The position numbers and the translations under genes are program-made. 6,629 nucleotides of DNA, from the NCBI GenBank assembly GCA_946410535.1, contig CAMKAR010000120.1:1-6629 (forward strand), in the 5' to 3' direction. Of this stretch, positions 1 through 6,629 are shown piece after piece; within the stretch, counting starts at the first letter, position 1, and every line of letters starts with the position of its first letter. Source of the stretch: an uncultured Bacteroidales bacterium (GTDB taxonomy: Bacteria > Bacteroidota > Bacteroidia > Bacteroidales > F082). Below the pieces are notes generated by a model that was given only the letters and a program-made list of their open reading frames with translations, ran no database searches and was not told the DNA's origin.

Positions 1-10
1 ATTAATTGAC

Positions 11-82
11 GCGAGACTGCGAGACTACGGGACTGCGAGTCAAACCATGTCCCGAAGTCCCGCGTCCCGAAGTCCCGAAGTC
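11..82. repeat. Degenerate octamer repeats in two inverted blocks upstream of atpG
   Basis: Block 1 (11-41) is four near-tandem units: GCGAGACT, GCGAGACT, ACGGGACT, GCGAGTC. Block 2 (51-82) is CCCGAAGT, CCCGCGT, CCCGAAGT, CCCGAAGT, C. Read on the opposite strand, block 2 has the unit TTCGGGAC, so both blocks are built on a common core CGRGAC in opposite orientation. CGGGACT at 28-34 can pair with AGTCCCG at 56-62 or 71-77, so a transcript through here could fold into alternative hairpins. The repeats end about 14 bases before the atpG start codon. No Bacteroidota promoter motif is visible in 1-96, which fits a gap inside an operon, probably after atpA, though that gene is not in view. The function is unknown. 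Confidence 0.75.
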
Positions 83-96
83 AAAAAAAAGAAAAA

Positions 97-969
97 ATGG
101 CATCACTAAAAGAAATACGGGCCAGAATCGCTTCCGTCGCCTCGACGCAGAAAATCACGAGCGCGATGAAGATGGTGTCGGCGGCCAAGCTGAAGAAGAC
201 CGAAGGCATCACCACGCGGTTTTTGCCCTACAAGAACAAACTGAGCGAAGCCTTGGCCAACTACCTCGGCTCGCTTGAAGGCGAGGTCAGCATCCCATTA
301 GCCGAGCACCGCGAGGTGAAGAAGGTCGCGCTGATGGCCTTCTCGTCGAGCAGTGGCTTGTGCGGTGTCTACAATTCAAGCGTCAGCAAACTCTTCAAAC
401 AAGTGTACGACGAGTACGTGGAAAGCCTTGGCGCCGAAAACGTGGTCGTCTACCTCGTCGGAAAGAAGATCAACGACTACGCCAAGAAGTTCGGCATCAA
501 GGTGGAAAAACAATATGCGCCTTTGGCCGAGACGATGTCATATGACCTCGCCATGGAAATCAGCGACATGATGGTCGACCTGTTCCTGAGCCATAAGGTG
601 GACCGCGTGGAGCTGGTCTTCAACCACTTCAAGAACGCAGGCGTGCAGGTGCCTTCACGCGAGGTGATGCTGCCCCTCAAGACCGAAGCGAAAACCGACG
701 GCTCCGCGCTCGACTACATTGTGGAGCCCAACAAGGAAGAGTTTGTCAACGACTTGATTCCCAAGGTTATCCGAACCAACTTCTACTCCGTCATGCTCGA
801 CACCTTGACGGCAGAGCACGGCGCGCGCATGACCGCCATGCACATCGCCTCAGACAACGCCGACCAGCTGTCGCAAGAGCTGAAGATCCAGTACAACAAG
901 GCCCGCCAGAACGTCATCACCAACGAGTTGATCGACATTGTGGGCGGCGCCGAGGCGCTGAACGGATGA
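97..969 (+). CDS. atpG: F1Fo ATP synthase gamma subunit
   Basis: This is the central rotating shaft of F1 ATP synthase. It couples proton or sodium flow through the membrane ring to ATP synthesis in the alpha3beta3 head on the cytoplasmic side. The 290 residues match the family length. The N-terminal helix (MASLKEIRARIASVASTQKI, residues 1-20) continues with TSAMKMVSAAKLKK, and the C-terminal helix (about 240-288) carries ARMTAMHIASDNA, YNKARQ and ITNELIDIVGGAEA, both hallmark regions. The conserved central motif, commonly S/T-D-R-G-L-C-G, reads SSSSGLCG (83-90), so the Asp-Arg pair is absent. I believe this is a lineage variant rather than damage. The start follows an A-rich stretch without Shine-Dalgarno. 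The gene is followed immediately by a terminator, which fits the last position of an ATP synthase operon. Identification is firm. Confidence 0.98.
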   Translation: MASLKEIRARIASVASTQKITSAMKMVSAAKLKKTEGITTRFLPYKNKLSEALANYLGSLEGEVSIPLAEHREVKKVALMAFSSSSGLCGVYNSSVSKLFKQVYDEYVESLGAENVVVYLVGKKINDYAKKFGIKVEKQYAPLAETMSYDLAMEISDMMVDLFLSHKVDRVELVFNHFKNAGVQVPSREVMLPLKTEAKTDGSALDYIVEPNKEEFVNDLIPKVIRTNFYSVMLDTLTAEHGARMTAMHIASDNADQLSQELKIQYNKARQNVITNELIDIVGGAEALNG

Positions 970-1008
970 ATGAAAAAAGGAGGACTTGCAGTCCTCCTTT
1001 TTTCATTC
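968..1008. terminator. Bidirectional intrinsic terminator shared by atpG and murF-alr
   Basis: A perfect inverted repeat has 19-bp arms (968-986 and 990-1008) and a 3-base loop (TGC, 987-989). The GC-rich part of the stem is GGAGGACT/AGTCCTCC, flanked by six A on the left and six T on the right, so it presents a U-tract in both directions. It lies between two convergent genes. The atpG stop codon (967-969) overlaps its left edge, and the murF-alr stop codon (complement of 1003-1005) lies within its right arm. Both transcripts can therefore end here. Confidence 0.93.
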
Positions 1009-3486
1009 CTGATAATACACCCTCTTCACCCTTTGCGAGACGCGGGTCATGATTTCATAAGGTATCGTTTGGCAAGCCTTGGCGATGGCGTTGATGTCGT
1101 GCTCGGCATCGAAAATGACAACGGTGTCGCCTTCCGAAGCTTCAATGTTCGTCAGGTCGATCATGCACATGTCCATGCAGATGTCGCCAACGGTTTTCAC
1201 GGGTTTGCCGTTCACATAGAACGTGCCGTTGCCATTGCCCAGCAAACGCGCAAGTCCGTCGGCATAGCCAATCGGGATGATGCCGATGCGCATGTCCTTT
1301 TCGGCGCGACCGTGTCGATTGTAGCCGATGCTGTCGCCAGCAGGGATGTGCTTGATTTGGTTGATGGTCGTCTTGAGCGCGACCACGGGTTGCAAGACGC
1401 CTTTGTCGGCCTCGCAGGTAGGCACACCATAGAGGCCGATGCCCAGCCGCACCATGTCGAACTGGTATTGCGGGAAGCGTGTGATGCCTGCCGTGTTGAG
1501 GATGTGTCGCAACACATGCGGGAATGCCTCCACAATCATCCGGCTGCCTTCCTCGAAGTTATGGATTTGGCTCAGCGTAAATGCGTCCTCGGCGGGATTG
1601 TCGGCAGTGGCGAGATGCGAGAACACGCTCTTCACATGCAGCATCGGGTTGGCCTTGATGCGACGGATAAGCTCAGGCAACTCGGCTTTCGAGAAGCCCA
1701 AGCGGTGCATACCCGTATCGAGCTTGATGTGCACGTTGAGCGGATGGGCTTCGGGCAAGGCCAAGTTCTCGATGGCCCGCTCGATGAACTCCAAGTTGCG
1801 GAAGCTGAACACCTCAGGTTCAAGGTGGTATTTGATGATGTTGTCGTAGCTGTTCACCTCGGGACTCATCACCATGATGGGCAGATTGATGCCTGCACGA
1901 CGCAGCTCAACGCCCTCATCGGCGAAAGCAACCGTCAGGTAATCAACATTATGGAATTGAAGCACATTCGAAACCTCGAGGTTGCCGCTGCCGTAGCCGA
2001 AAGCCTTCACCATCACCATGAGCTTGGTCTCAGGCTTGATTTTGGAGCGGAAATGGTTGAGGTTGCCGACCAAATGGTTGAAGTTGATTTCGAGCACCGT
2101 CTCGTGCGCCTTCTCTTGCAATTCCATCCCGATTTGCTCGAACTCGAAGGCACGAGCGCCTTTCAGCAAGATGGTCTGGTTGTTGAACTTCGAGAAGGGA
2201 TAATGCGCCAAAAAGTCGGCCACATTGGGAAAGAAGCAGCTTTCCATCTCGAATTTGTTGGCCTGTCGCGAGATGCCTTCACCGATGCCAATCAGCAGGT
2301 CAACACCTTTATTCTTAAGGAGTTGCCCGACTTCCGTGTACAAGTCCATCTCGTTGCGACCGCTTTGCAGGATGTCGGAAAGGATGACCACGTTGCGCTT
2401 GTGCTGGTGCTGTTGCCGCATCACGTCCAAGGCGATGGAAAGCGAGTTGACATCGGAGTTGTAGTAATCGTTGACGATGGTGCAGTTGTTCATTCCCGCC
2501 TTGATCTCCAAGCGCATGGCAATGGTAGTCAGCAACATAAGCCTTTCGGCGATGACCTCGGGCTTCATCTGCATCAGCAGTCCCACGGCGATGCAGTGGA
2601 GGCCATTCTCGACCGATGCCGCATCGATGAAGGGAATCGTGAACGAGAGCGTCTCGCCTTGATATTGGCACTGCACTCGGGTGCTTCTCTCGCCCATTTC
2701 AACCGCGCTGACGAAGAGCGTGGCTTCGGTGAACTTGCGACTCCAAGTGAACAGCCTTACCTTGGAGGCCATACCTGAACGTATCACAACCTGCTGTATC
2801 TCAGGATAATCCATACAATACACCAGCGACTCCGCTTTGGTAAACAAATTAAGCTTCTCCCCTGCCTTTTGGGCACGATTGATGAAATTTTCGTCGTGGG
2901 CCTGCCCGATGTTGGTGAACACGCCGATGGTCGGGCGGATGACGTCTTGCAGCGGCATCATCTCTTCGGGTTCGGAGATGCCGGCCTCGAAGATGGCCAA
3001 ATCGTCGGCATCGTTCATCTGCCACACCGAGAGCGGCACACCCACCTGCGAGTTGTAGCTCTTCGGGCTGCGCACGATGTTATAGTCGGGGCTGAGCATC
3101 TGGTAAAGCCATTCCTTGACGATGGTCTTGCCGTTGCTGCCCGTGATGCCAATGACGGGGATGTCGAACCGCTGGCGATGATGGGCTGCCAACGTCTGCA
3201 AAGCCTTCAAGGTGTCGGCCACGACGACGAAAGTCGCATTCGGGCAAGCGTGTTCGGGCAAGCGGGTCACCACAAAAGCCCTGACACCTTTTTCATAAAG
3301 CTCCTCAATATATTTATGTCCGTCGTTCCTATGGCTCTTCAGAGCGAAAAACAAGGCCTGACGCGCATCAATGAGGTGGCGGCTGTCAATGAGCAAATCG
3401 GCAATTTTGAATTGAGTATCAGCGCCTACCAACTGTCCGTTGACGATTTTGGCGACTTCGCCGATGGAATAATATTGATGTTGCAT
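1003..3486 (-). CDS. murF-alr: Bifunctional MurF ligase / alanine racemase
   Basis: A single 827-residue cytoplasmic protein joins two steps of peptidoglycan synthesis: racemisation of L- to D-alanine, and ATP-dependent addition of D-Ala-D-Ala to UDP-MurNAc-tripeptide. The MurF half (about 1-455) has DSR (34-36) in the UDP-binding domain, the ATP loop GITGSNGKT (113-121), and NDYYNSDVNSL (339-349) in the central/C-terminal ligase region. The Alr half (about 460-827) has the PLP lysine in VKAFGYGSG (K494), the putative second catalytic base Tyr722 in IGYN, IGYADG (739-744), and GDICMDMCMID (767-777). Such fusions are a known Bacteroidota arrangement. Start 3486 is chosen because a promoter motif at 3514-3507 lies just upstream; ATGs at 3528 and 3756 lie at or beyond that promoter, and the latter runs into pssA. 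No Shine-Dalgarno is visible. It converges on atpG and diverges from pssA. Confidence 0.96.
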   Translation of the reverse strand: MQHQYYSIGEVAKIVNGQLVGADTQFKIADLLIDSRHLIDARQALFFALKSHRNDGHKYIEELYEKGVRAFVVTRLPEHACPNATFVVVADTLKALQTLAAHHRQRFDIPVIGITGSNGKTIVKEWLYQMLSPDYNIVRSPKSYNSQVGVPLSVWQMNDADDLAIFEAGISEPEEMMPLQDVIRPTIGVFTNIGQAHDENFINRAQKAGEKLNLFTKAESLVYCMDYPEIQQVVIRSGMASKVRLFTWSRKFTEATLFVSAVEMGERSTRVQCQYQGETLSFTIPFIDAASVENGLHCIAVGLLMQMKPEVIAERLMLLTTIAMRLEIKAGMNNCTIVNDYYNSDVNSLSIALDVMRQQHQHKRNVVILSDILQSGRNEMDLYTEVGQLLKNKGVDLLIGIGEGISRQANKFEMESCFFPNVADFLAHYPFSKFNNQTILLKGARAFEFEQIGMELQEKAHETVLEINFNHLVGNLNHFRSKIKPETKLMVMVKAFGYGSGNLEVSNVLQFHNVDYLTVAFADEGVELRRAGINLPIMVMSPEVNSYDNIIKYHLEPEVFSFRNLEFIERAIENLALPEAHPLNVHIKLDTGMHRLGFSKAELPELIRRIKANPMLHVKSVFSHLATADNPAEDAFTLSQIHNFEEGSRMIVEAFPHVLRHILNTAGITRFPQYQFDMVRLGIGLYGVPTCEADKGVLQPVVALKTTINQIKHIPAGDSIGYNRHGRAEKDMRIGIIPIGYADGLARLLGNGNGTFYVNGKPVKTVGDICMDMCMIDLTNIEASEGDTVVIFDAEHDINAIAKACQTIPYEIMTRVSQRVKRVYYQE

Positions 3487-3506
3487 GGGGTTCCAAAATT
3501 TTCGTG

Positions 3507-3514
3507 CAAAAATA
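3507..3514 (-). promoter_or_regulatory. Bacteroidota -7 promoter element for murF-alr
   Basis: The minus strand reads TATTTTTG, a full match to the Bacteroidota -7 consensus TAnnTTTG. The start codon at 3486 is about 20 bases further along, leaving a leader of roughly 15 bases. The -33 TTG is weak: TCG at the expected spacing. The position supports the 3486 start over the ATG at 3528. Confidence 0.7.
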
Positions 3515-3555
3515 AAGGTTTTCGCCATGCCATGCGAGCGAGCCGAAAAATAAAC

Positions 3556-3563
3556 TACCTTTG
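3556..3563 (+). promoter_or_regulatory. Bacteroidota -7 promoter element for pssA
   Basis: TACCTTTG matches TAnnTTTG and lies 19 bases before the pssA ATG, again giving a leader of about 15 bases. The -33 element is poor (ATG or TGC where TTG is expected). It is back-to-back with the murF-alr element, with 41 bases between the two. Confidence 0.7.
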
Positions 3564-3582
3564 CGGCATCAAACCAACGGAA

Positions 3583-4295
3583 ATGAGTATCAGACAGCAT
3601 ATTCCCAACGTCCTCACCTGCGGCAACCTCGTTTCGGGCTGCCTTTCCATCCTTTTCATTTCGATGAACATGCCCGTGAAAGCCGCCATCATGATCTTCG
3701 TGGCCTGCCTCTTCGACTTTTTGGACGGTTTCGCCGCCCGTCTGCTCCATGCGCATTCGCCCATCGGGGCTGACTTGGACTCCTTGTCGGACGAGGTCTC
3801 TTCGGGCGTGGCACCGGGGTTCATCATGTATTGGCTGATGAGTCTTGCCTTCGACCTCCCATCGGCAAGCCTTCTCGGCATCAAGCTGTTGCCTTGCTTG
3901 GCCTTTTTATTGCCCGTTTTTTCGGCCATCCGCTTGGCCAAGTTCAACATCGACGACACGCAAAAGACCTCGTTTCGTGGCCTCCCCGCGCCTGGAATGT
4001 CCGTTTTCATTGCCTCTTTACCGTTGGCGCTCAGTCAAGTAGGACATCTTACCGATGGTGCGTTGGGCTATTGGGACTGCCTCGGCATCACTTTGGTTTT
4101 CAGCTTCATGATGGTGTGCAACCTGCGTTTCTTCTCGTTCAAGATGAAGAACACCAAATGGAAAGGCAACGAGGTGCGCTGGATTTTCCTCATCATCGCC
4201 GTGGCGGGATTGGCCATCTTCAGGCTTGTGGCGTTGCCGTTCGTCTTGATGGTTTACATCCTGATGTCAATTTTCTTCGCCAAAAAAACGGAAGA

Positions 4296-4299
<4 letters not shown>
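3583..4299 (+). CDS. pssA: CDP-diacylglycerol-serine O-phosphatidyltransferase
   Basis: This integral membrane enzyme of the CDP-alcohol phosphatidyltransferase family transfers the phosphatidyl group from CDP-diacylglycerol to serine. The product, phosphatidylserine, is the usual precursor of phosphatidylethanolamine. The complete family motif is visible: D45, D48-G49, A52-R53, G62, D66 and D70, with exact spacing DGxxARx8GxxxDxxxD. The [11 protein letters not shown] stretch before it (9-19) is also typical of PssA. Several hydrophobic segments (about 17-45, 75-115, 140-160, 165-180, 200-232) fit a multi-pass protein. The 238-residue length is normal. The reading frame is open far upstream, inside the antisense of murF-alr, but the promoter motif and the family N terminus place the start at 3583. 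Phosphatidylglycerophosphate synthase is a less likely relative. The stop codon overlaps that of lptB. Confidence 0.93.
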
Positions 4300-5032
<733 letters not shown>

Positions 5033-5033
<1 letters not shown>

Positions 5034-5998
5034 CAGAAAATCCCTTCCTTAAGTATGTCATGCAAATGTATAATACCCAAATACTTGCCATCGTGAATCA
5101 CAGGCAATTGGGTGATGCTGTTCTCGCGCATTTTGTGCAACGCGTCGACCACAAGCGCCTCATCGTCGATGGTCTTGGGATTGGAGGTCATGATTTGCGA
5201 GGCCTTGACGTGTTCGATGTCAGGGTATTTCAGCAACATGCGGCGCAGGTCGCCGTCGGTGATGATGCCCAAAAGCTTTCCATCGTCCATCACCACGGTG
5301 GCACCAAGTCGCTTGTGGGTCATCTCGATGATGACACGCGTGAGGTTGTCGTCGGGGCACACTTCGGGGCGTTCGTTGCGGACGTATAGGTCCTTGACGC
5401 GCAAATAAAGCTGCTTGCCGAGCGCACCGCCTGGGTGGAACTTGGCGAAATCGGCGGTGGAAAAGCCACGACACCTCATTAATATTAATGCAAGCACGTC
5501 GCCCATGACGAGTTGCGCCGTCGTGCTGCTCGTCGGGGCAAGGCTGCCCGGGATGGCTTCCTCGTCGACGGTCACATCAAGCACATAGTCGGCTTGGGCG
5601 GCCAAATAGGAGTTGCGGTTGCCAACCATGGCCACGATTTTGTTGCCCCGCAGCTTGACCAACGGCACCAGCACCTTGATTTCGGGCGTCTCGCCGCTTT
5701 TGGAGAGGATGACCACAATATCGCCTTCGCGGACGATGCCCAAGTCGCCATGGATGGCATCGGCGGCGTGCATGAAAACCGCGTTGGTGCCCGTCGAATT
5801 CATCGTTGCCGCTATCTTTTGGGCAATGATGGCACTCTTCCCGATGCCCGAAAACACCAAGTTTCCCTTGTTTTCGAGCATCATTTCCACGATTTTCGGG
5901 AAATCATCGGCAATTTGCGACTTTAACCCAGAAATTGCAGACGCTTCATTATCAATGATTTGAGTTGCCAATGCTATAATTGTCCCATTTTTTTTCAT
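5033..5998 (-). CDS. kdsD: D-arabinose 5-phosphate isomerase (KpsF/GutQ family)
   Basis: The enzyme interconverts D-ribulose 5-phosphate and D-arabinose 5-phosphate in the cytoplasm, the first step towards Kdo, the sugar linking lipid A to the core of lipopolysaccharide. The 321 residues match the family. An N-terminal SIS domain (about 35-170) has [13 protein letters not shown] (51-63), [11 protein letters not shown] (77-87) with conserved His83, SKSGETPE (99-106) and PTSSTT (155-160). HPGGALGK (188-195) precedes two CBS domains (about 205-262 and 268-321). The start MKKNG at 5998 is chosen because it begins where the family does; an in-frame ATG at 6157 would run through the recQ leader. 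The upstream region is A-rich without Shine-Dalgarno, and the first 30 codons are AT-rich. Coupling to lptB puts two lipopolysaccharide genes in one unit. A GutQ-type paralogue role cannot be excluded. Confidence 0.94.
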
Positions 5999-6015
5999 TT
6001 TTTCTCGCTTTTTTC

Positions 6016-6047
6016 TTGCGCCATGTGGCCTAAAAACTATAACTTTG
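6016..6047 (+). promoter_or_regulatory. Bacteroidota promoter for recQ
   Basis: TTG at 6016-6018 and TAACTTTG at 6040-6047 are separated by 21 bases, matching both elements and the known spacing of Bacteroidota vegetative promoters. Transcription would begin near 6052, giving a leader of about 100 bases before the recQ ATG. This is the best-matching promoter in the window. Confidence 0.72.
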
Positions 6048-6106
6048 TCTACGCTGCAAAGGCCCGAAACGGCACTTAACCAAACGCAGTTTTTCAATTC
6101 AGATTG

Positions 6107-6138
6107 CAAAATAACGCAAAAATTTTCACAATACCAAA
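6107..6138 (-). promoter_or_regulatory. Possible promoter for kdsD-lptB
   Basis: On the minus strand, TTTG (6138-6135) is followed after 20 bases by TTATTTTG (6114-6107). The -33 element is perfect; the -7 element has one mismatch to TAnnTTTG (second base T for A). It would start kdsD transcription near 6102, about 100 bases before the start codon. No perfect -7 match exists on this strand between the two genes, so this is the best candidate only. Confidence 0.4.
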
Positions 6139-6144
6139 AGGAGG
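6136..6144 (+). promoter_or_regulatory. Perfect Shine-Dalgarno of recQ
   Basis: AAAAGGAGG lies six bases before the recQ ATG and is complementary to the usual 16S rRNA 3' end. No other gene in this window has a comparable site; atpG, murF-alr, pssA and kdsD have A-rich or featureless leaders. It fixes the recQ start at 6151. Confidence 0.85.
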
Positions 6145-6150
6145 AATACA

Positions 6151-6629
6151 ATGGCAAAGAAAGAAGACCTTGAGATCCACAAGTTGTTGAAGAATGTTTT
6201 CGGTTTCGACCAGTTCAAGGGAAACCAGGAAGAAATCATCAAAAGCATCCTTGGCGGCAACAACACTTTCGTACTGATGCCCACGGGAGGCGGCAAGTCG
6301 TTATGCTACCAGCTGCCCGCGCTGATGTCGAAAGGCACGGCCATCGTCGTATCGCCCCTCATCGCCCTGATGAAGAACCAAGTCGACATGATTCGCAACT
6401 TCGGCACCGAGCTGGGCATCGCCCATGTGATGAACTCATCGCTCTCGAAAGCTGAACTCATGGAAGTGAAGGAAGATTTGAAGAGCGGCAAGACCAAGCT
6501 GCTGTATGTGGCACCTGAGTCGCTCACCAAGGAGGAGACCGTCGACTTCCTGCGCGGGCTTAAGATTTCGTTTGTTGCCATCGACGAGGCGCACTGCATC
6601 TCGGAGTGGGGCCACGACTTCCGTCCCGA
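6151..6629 (+). CDS. recQ: ATP-dependent DNA helicase RecQ, N-terminal part
   Basis: RecQ is a 3'-5' DNA helicase of recombination and replication-fork repair. Only the first 159 codons plus two bases are in the window, so this is a partial gene. All motifs expected here are intact: motif 0, FGFDQFKGNQEEII (17-30), with the adenine-contacting Gln26; Walker A MPTGGGKS (43-50) with Lys49; motif Ia VSPLIALMKNQV (67-78); and motif II DEAH (145-148) running into the RecQ-specific aromatic loop CISEWGHDFRP (149-159). That loop distinguishes RecQ from other DEAH helicases. The second RecA lobe and the zinc, winged-helix and HRDC domains would lie beyond the window. A near-consensus promoter and a perfect Shine-Dalgarno precede it. 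It diverges from kdsD across a 152-base gap. Which RecQ paralogue it is cannot be judged from this part. Confidence 0.95.
   Translation, partial: MAKKEDLEIHKLLKNVFGFDQFKGNQEEIIKSILGGNNTFVLMPTGGGKSLCYQLPALMSKGTAIVVSPLIALMKNQVDMIRNFGTELGIAHVMNSSLSKAELMEVKEDLKSGKTKLLYVAPESLTKEETVDFLRGLKISFVAIDEAHCISEWGHDFRP

Noticed and set aside
11..82. CRISPR array
   Set aside because: Units are only 7-8 bases, directly abutting, with no spacers and two orientations.
6..278. Open frame of 90 codons overlapping the atpG start
   Set aside because: Its first part translates the octamer repeats and the rest is an out-of-frame copy of atpG.
970..2778. Open frame of 602 codons on the plus strand
   Set aside because: It lies wholly antisense to murF-alr, begins inside the terminator stem, is rich in His, Val and Asp as expected from mirrored codons, and shows no family motif.
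2869..3582. Upstream extension of the pssA frame
   Set aside because: It is antisense to murF-alr. The PssA family N terminus and a TAnnTTTG promoter put the start at 3583.
3487..3756. N-terminal extension of murF-alr to ATG 3756, or a start at 3528
   Set aside because: The extension would cover the start of pssA and is of low-complexity, non-MurF composition. The 3528 start lies upstream of the promoter motif at 3514-3507, and family similarity begins at MQHQYYSIGEV.
6103..6132. Hairpin in the recQ leader (ATTG/CAAT with an inner AAA/TTT)
   Set aside because: Only four plus three AU-rich pairs separated by mismatches; too weak to call a riboswitch or attenuator.
5999..6157. N-terminal extension of kdsD to ATG 6157
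   Set aside because: The extra 53 residues (Cys-rich, unlike the family) would come from the kdsD/recQ promoter region and overlap the recQ start codon.

Overview
The window reads as an ordinary, densely packed stretch of a Bacteroidota chromosome, most likely Bacteroidales-like with moderate-to-high GC. The evidence is: promoter motifs of the Bacteroidota type (TAnnTTTG) in front of several genes; almost no Shine-Dalgarno sequences; a MurF-alanine racemase fusion typical of that phylum; and an F1 gamma subunit whose usual S/T-D-R-G-L-C-G motif reads SSSSGLCG. I cannot name a genus from the sequence alone.

Layout from left to right: 1-96 is the gap before atpG and carries two blocks of degenerate octamer repeats in opposite orientation. 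atpG (97-969, +) encodes the gamma subunit of ATP synthase and is probably the last gene of its operon. It converges on murF-alr (3486-1003, -), and the two share a 19-bp perfect inverted repeat acting as a bidirectional terminator. From a compact 96-bp divergent promoter region, murF-alr is read leftward and pssA (3583-4299, +) rightward. pssA converges on lptB with overlapping stop codons in one TTAA. lptB (5033-4296, -) is the second gene of a translationally coupled pair with kdsD (5998-5033, -). A 152-bp gap with putative kdsD and recQ promoters separates kdsD from recQ (6151 to beyond the window end, +), which is cut off within its helicase domain.

Functionally, four of the six genes build the envelope. 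MurF-Alr makes D-alanine and adds D-Ala-D-Ala to the peptidoglycan precursor. PssA makes phosphatidylserine, the precursor of phosphatidylethanolamine. KdsD makes arabinose 5-phosphate for the Kdo sugar of lipopolysaccharide. LptB powers lipopolysaccharide export. AtpG and RecQ are housekeeping proteins of energy metabolism and DNA repair.

I found no mobile element, CRISPR array, tRNA, rRNA or novel gene system. There is no gene-free stretch above 300 bases. The most noteworthy signals are regulatory or structural: the repeat blocks before atpG, the shared terminator overlapping both stop codons, the mirrored short-leader promoters of murF-alr and pssA, the facing kdsD and recQ promoters, and the lone perfect Shine-Dalgarno in front of recQ.
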